Below are positions 5,140-7,014 of a DNA stretch of 7,014 nt, in pieces (position 1 is the first letter of the stretch; the number at the start of each line of letters is the position of its first letter). Origin of the DNA: Verrucomicrobiaceae bacterium (lineage in GTDB: Bacteria; Verrucomicrobiota; Verrucomicrobiae; Verrucomicrobiales; Akkermansiaceae); assembly GCA_003820635.1 (NCBI GenBank), contig RPOS01000155.1, forward strand, positions 1 to 7,014, read 5' to 3'. Made by a program: the position numbers and the translations under genes. Under the pieces are notes generated by a model. That model ran no database searches. It saw only the letters and a program-made list of their open reading frames with translations, and was not told the origin of the DNA.

Positions 5140-6207
5140 ATGGATAACCGCAAAACAAACATCGGAGTGGTCGGTGCCGGCTGGTGGGCCACTTACGCCC
5201 ACATTCCCGCGATCCTGAGCCACCCCGGTGCCAAGTTGATCGCCGTGCAAAGCCGGGACCGCGCCAAGGCGGAGAAAATCGCGCGCGATTTCAATGCCGG
5301 ACACGCCTGCACCGGCGTCGATGAATTGCTCGACATCCCCGGCCTGGACGCGGTGGTCGTTTCCTCCACGCCCAACATGCACTACAGCCAGACCAAGGCC
5401 GCTCTGGAGCGCGGGCTGCATGTGCTGATTGAAAAGCCGATGACATTCACCGCCGCCGAGGCTCGCGAGTTGGTGGAAATGGCCGCCGCCAGAAACGTCC
5501 AGCTTCTCATCAGTTGTCCGTGGCACTACACCGCGCACGGAATCGAGGCGCGCCGCATCATCGCCGCCGGCGAACTCGGCAGTATCAAGATGATCTCCGT
5601 GCTGATGACCAACCCCATCGACAAGCTGCTCAAAGGCGTCAATACCGCGCCGACACACGGCATGCAGGATGTGTATGTCGAGCCGCGCCACGGTTCATAC
5701 AACGATCCGGCCATCGCCGGCGGCGGCCAGGTCTATTGCCAGGTTTCGCATACCGCGGCTTATCTCACCTTTCTAACAGGCCACCGCGCGGCGGAGGTTT
5801 TCGCCCGCTTTGACAACGACGGCTCGGTGAACGACATCTACGATTCCATCAACATCCGGCTGGAAAACGGTGCGCTCGTCTCGCTGGCCAGCACCGGAGC
5901 CACGCCGCTGGGCGAGCGCAACTACGAGGTCCGCGTCTTCGGCAGCAAGGGCATCCTGCTCATGGAACTCTGGCGCGGCACCATGGAGCGCGTCGATTTC
6001 GACGGCAAACGCCGCGAATACCCGCCGATCCCCGCCGCGGACATCTATCCGGACCAGGCGCCGGCGCTCAATTTCATCGATGCCATCCGCGGCACCGCGC
6101 CCAATGGATCGTCCGGCGATCTCGGGCTGGCCTCCATGGAAATCATCGAAGCCGCCTGCCAGTCCGCCAGCGGCGCGGGCAACATCATTCTCAGACCCAT
6201 CACATGA
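5140..6207 (+). CDS. Gfo/Idh/MocA-family NAD(P)-dependent oxidoreductase
   Basis: A 355-residue cytoplasmic dehydrogenase. The N-terminal Rossmann fold shows IGVVGAGWWATYAHIPA (8-24) with the dinucleotide-binding GxG, then SSTPNMHY (75-82) and the family signature EKP at 98-100 (LIEKPMTF). The C-terminal sheet domain begins around 125 and contains AGGGQVYCQVSHTAAYL (193-209), in which H204 matches the catalytic His of the family. The Asp usually four residues before it is C200, within the GGGQ...QxSH variant found in part of the family. Length is normal. The family oxidises or reduces sugars, inositols and sugar acids with NAD(P), so here it probably supplies the redox step of the pathway; the substrate cannot be read from sequence. 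The ATG lies 6 bp after the UroD-family stop, and the stop codon overlaps the next start (ATGA at 6204-6207), so translation of the last two genes is probably coupled. Confidence 0.92.
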   Translation: MDNRKTNIGVVGAGWWATYAHIPAILSHPGAKLIAVQSRDRAKAEKIARDFNAGHACTGVDELLDIPGLDAVVVSSTPNMHYSQTKAALERGLHVLIEKPMTFTAAEARELVEMAAARNVQLLISCPWHYTAHGIEARRIIAAGELGSIKMISVLMTNPIDKLLKGVNTAPTHGMQDVYVEPRHGSYNDPAIAGGGQVYCQVSHTAAYLTFLTGHRAAEVFARFDNDGSVNDIYDSINIRLENGALVSLASTGATPLGERNYEVRVFGSKGILLMELWRGTMERVDFDGKRREYPPIPAADIYPDQAPALNFIDAIRGTAPNGSSGDLGLASMEIIEAACQSASGAGNIILRPIT

Positions 6208-7014
6208 GCGAACCCATCCAACTCACCGGCATCGCCTGGGACCACAGCCGCGCGCTGCCGCCGCTGGTCGCCACCGCCCAGCGCTACGAGGAAACGCACC
6301 CCGGCGTGCGCATCCACTGGAAAAAACGCACGCTCGACGAGTTCGGCCACGCGCCGATCGACCAGCTCGCCACACAGTTCGACCTGATCGTCATCGATCA
6401 CCCGTGGTCGGGTTTCTGTTTCGAGAAAAACCTCGTGCATGACCTCAAGACGCTCGCGCCCGCCGCCGTGCTGGAGGACCTTGCCGCGCATTCCGTGGGG
6501 CCGTCCTATGAGAGTTATCTCTATCAGGAAAAACTGCTCGCGCTGCCCATCGATGCCGCCACTCCCGCGCCAAGCTGGCGGCCGGATTTGCTGGAAAAAG
6601 CCGGTGCCGCAGTGCCGCAAACATGGGATGAGGCCGTGGCGCTCTCCAAGCGCGGCCTGGCGGTGATCCCCGCGTTCAATGCCGATCTCTTCCTGCACCT
6701 CGTCATGCTGCTCAAAGCCCTCGGCGCGGAACCCTTCGCGGACCACGAGCGGATCGCCCCGCGCGATGTCCTCCGGCAGGCGGTCGAAATGCTCGCCGAA
6801 CTCACCGCGCCCATGTCGCGCGTGATTTTCGATCTCAACCCGATCCAGGTGGCCGAGCGCATGACTCGCAGCGACGACTTCGCGTGGAACGCCTTCGCCT
6901 ACACTTATAACAACTACGCCCGCTCCGGCTTTGCCGCGAAGCAGTTGCAATTTGGAAATCTGATCTCGCTGGTCTCCGGCGGCCCGCGCCTGCGCAGCGT
7001 GCTCGGCGGCACCG
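6204..7014 (+). CDS. Family 1 solute-binding-protein-like protein without signal peptide (C-terminus outside window)
   Basis: The first 270 residues of a protein resembling family 1 (MalE/UgpB-like) carbohydrate-binding proteins. The fold is suggested by LTGIAWDHSRALPPLVATAQRY (7-28), THPGVRIHWKKRTLDEF (31-47), FDLIVIDHPWSG (59-70), LLALPIDAATPA (111-122) and the typical KAGAAVPQTWDEAVALSK (132-149). Unlike transport-linked members it has no signal peptide, lipobox or N-terminal hydrophobic stretch: it starts MSEPIQLTGIAWD, directly in the first strand. The start is well fixed by the 4-bp ATGA overlap with the oxidoreductase gene, so a missed upstream leader is unlikely. No ABC permease or ATPase gene is visible, but the downstream side is cut off. 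It may be a cytoplasmic ligand-binding protein, or an exported one using another route. Similar leaderless members occur beside metabolic genes in other bacteria, from memory. Fold assignment is good; function is open. Confidence 0.8.
   Translation, partial: MSEPIQLTGIAWDHSRALPPLVATAQRYEETHPGVRIHWKKRTLDEFGHAPIDQLATQFDLIVIDHPWSGFCFEKNLVHDLKTLAPAAVLEDLAAHSVGPSYESYLYQEKLLALPIDAATPAPSWRPDLLEKAGAAVPQTWDEAVALSKRGLAVIPAFNADLFLHLVMLLKALGAEPFADHERIAPRDVLRQAVEMLAELTAPMSRVIFDLNPIQVAERMTRSDDFAWNAFAYTYNNYARSGFAAKQLQFGNLISLVSGGPRLRSVLGGT

Noticed and set aside
2632..5691. A 1019-codon open frame on the minus strand across three genes
   Set aside because: Its codons are exactly in register with the sense codons of copy 2, the UroD-family and the oxidoreductase genes, which share one frame. 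It stays open only because the sense genes avoid TTA, CTA and TCA, and it ends upstream at the TCA at 5695-5697. The His/Val/Asp-rich translation resembles no protein.

Overview
The window is a high-GC bacterial stretch with a divergent arrangement. On the minus strand lie the start of a secreted protein (left edge) and an AraC-family regulator. On the plus strand a five-gene operon begins 111 bp away from the regulator: two tandem enolase-superfamily sugar-acid dehydratases of the L-rhamnonate dehydratase (RhmD) type, a uroporphyrinogen-decarboxylase-family protein that is not HemE, a Gfo/Idh/MocA oxidoreductase, and a solute-binding-protein-like gene that runs off the right edge. Base composition, tight gene packing, absence of Shine-Dalgarno sequences at all starts, and the particular subtypes of AraC and UroD-like proteins point to a free-living heterotroph of the Verrucomicrobiota/Planctomycetota group. 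Verrucomicrobiota is my best guess, but this is inference from protein style and no taxonomic marker is present.

Region by region: 1-259 (minus) encodes the first 86 residues of an exported protein of unknown function. 260-592 is a gap with no convincing gene; it holds a 28-bp imperfect dyad in front of the exported-protein gene and a weak terminator-like hairpin behind the regulator. 593-1492 (minus) is the AraC-type regulator. 1493-1603 is the divergent control region and carries two direct half-sites repeated at exactly 21 bp, the geometry expected for an AraC-family dimer. 1604-6207 (plus) holds four complete genes with gaps of 17, 33 and 6 bp, and the fifth gene (6204 onward) overlaps the fourth by 4 bp.

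How it may work together (inference): the AraC protein senses a sugar or sugar acid and controls the operon from the 21-bp repeat. The dehydratases convert one or two aldonic acids to 2-keto-3-deoxy acids, and the Gfo/Idh/MocA enzyme performs an NAD(P)-dependent redox step on the sugar or its product. The UroD-family and SBP-like proteins have no assigned role in known rhamnonate pathways. No aldolase, kinase, permease or ABC ATPase is visible, so the pathway is incomplete within this window.

The most interesting points are: (i) both dehydratases carry the same departures from E. coli RhmD at catalytic positions, so the substrate may not be L-rhamnonate; (ii) the two copies are about 79% identical in protein but share a 250-bp tract at about 94% DNA identity beside flanks near 70%, suggesting gene conversion; (iii) a solute-binding-protein fold without a signal peptide is translationally coupled to a cytoplasmic dehydrogenase.
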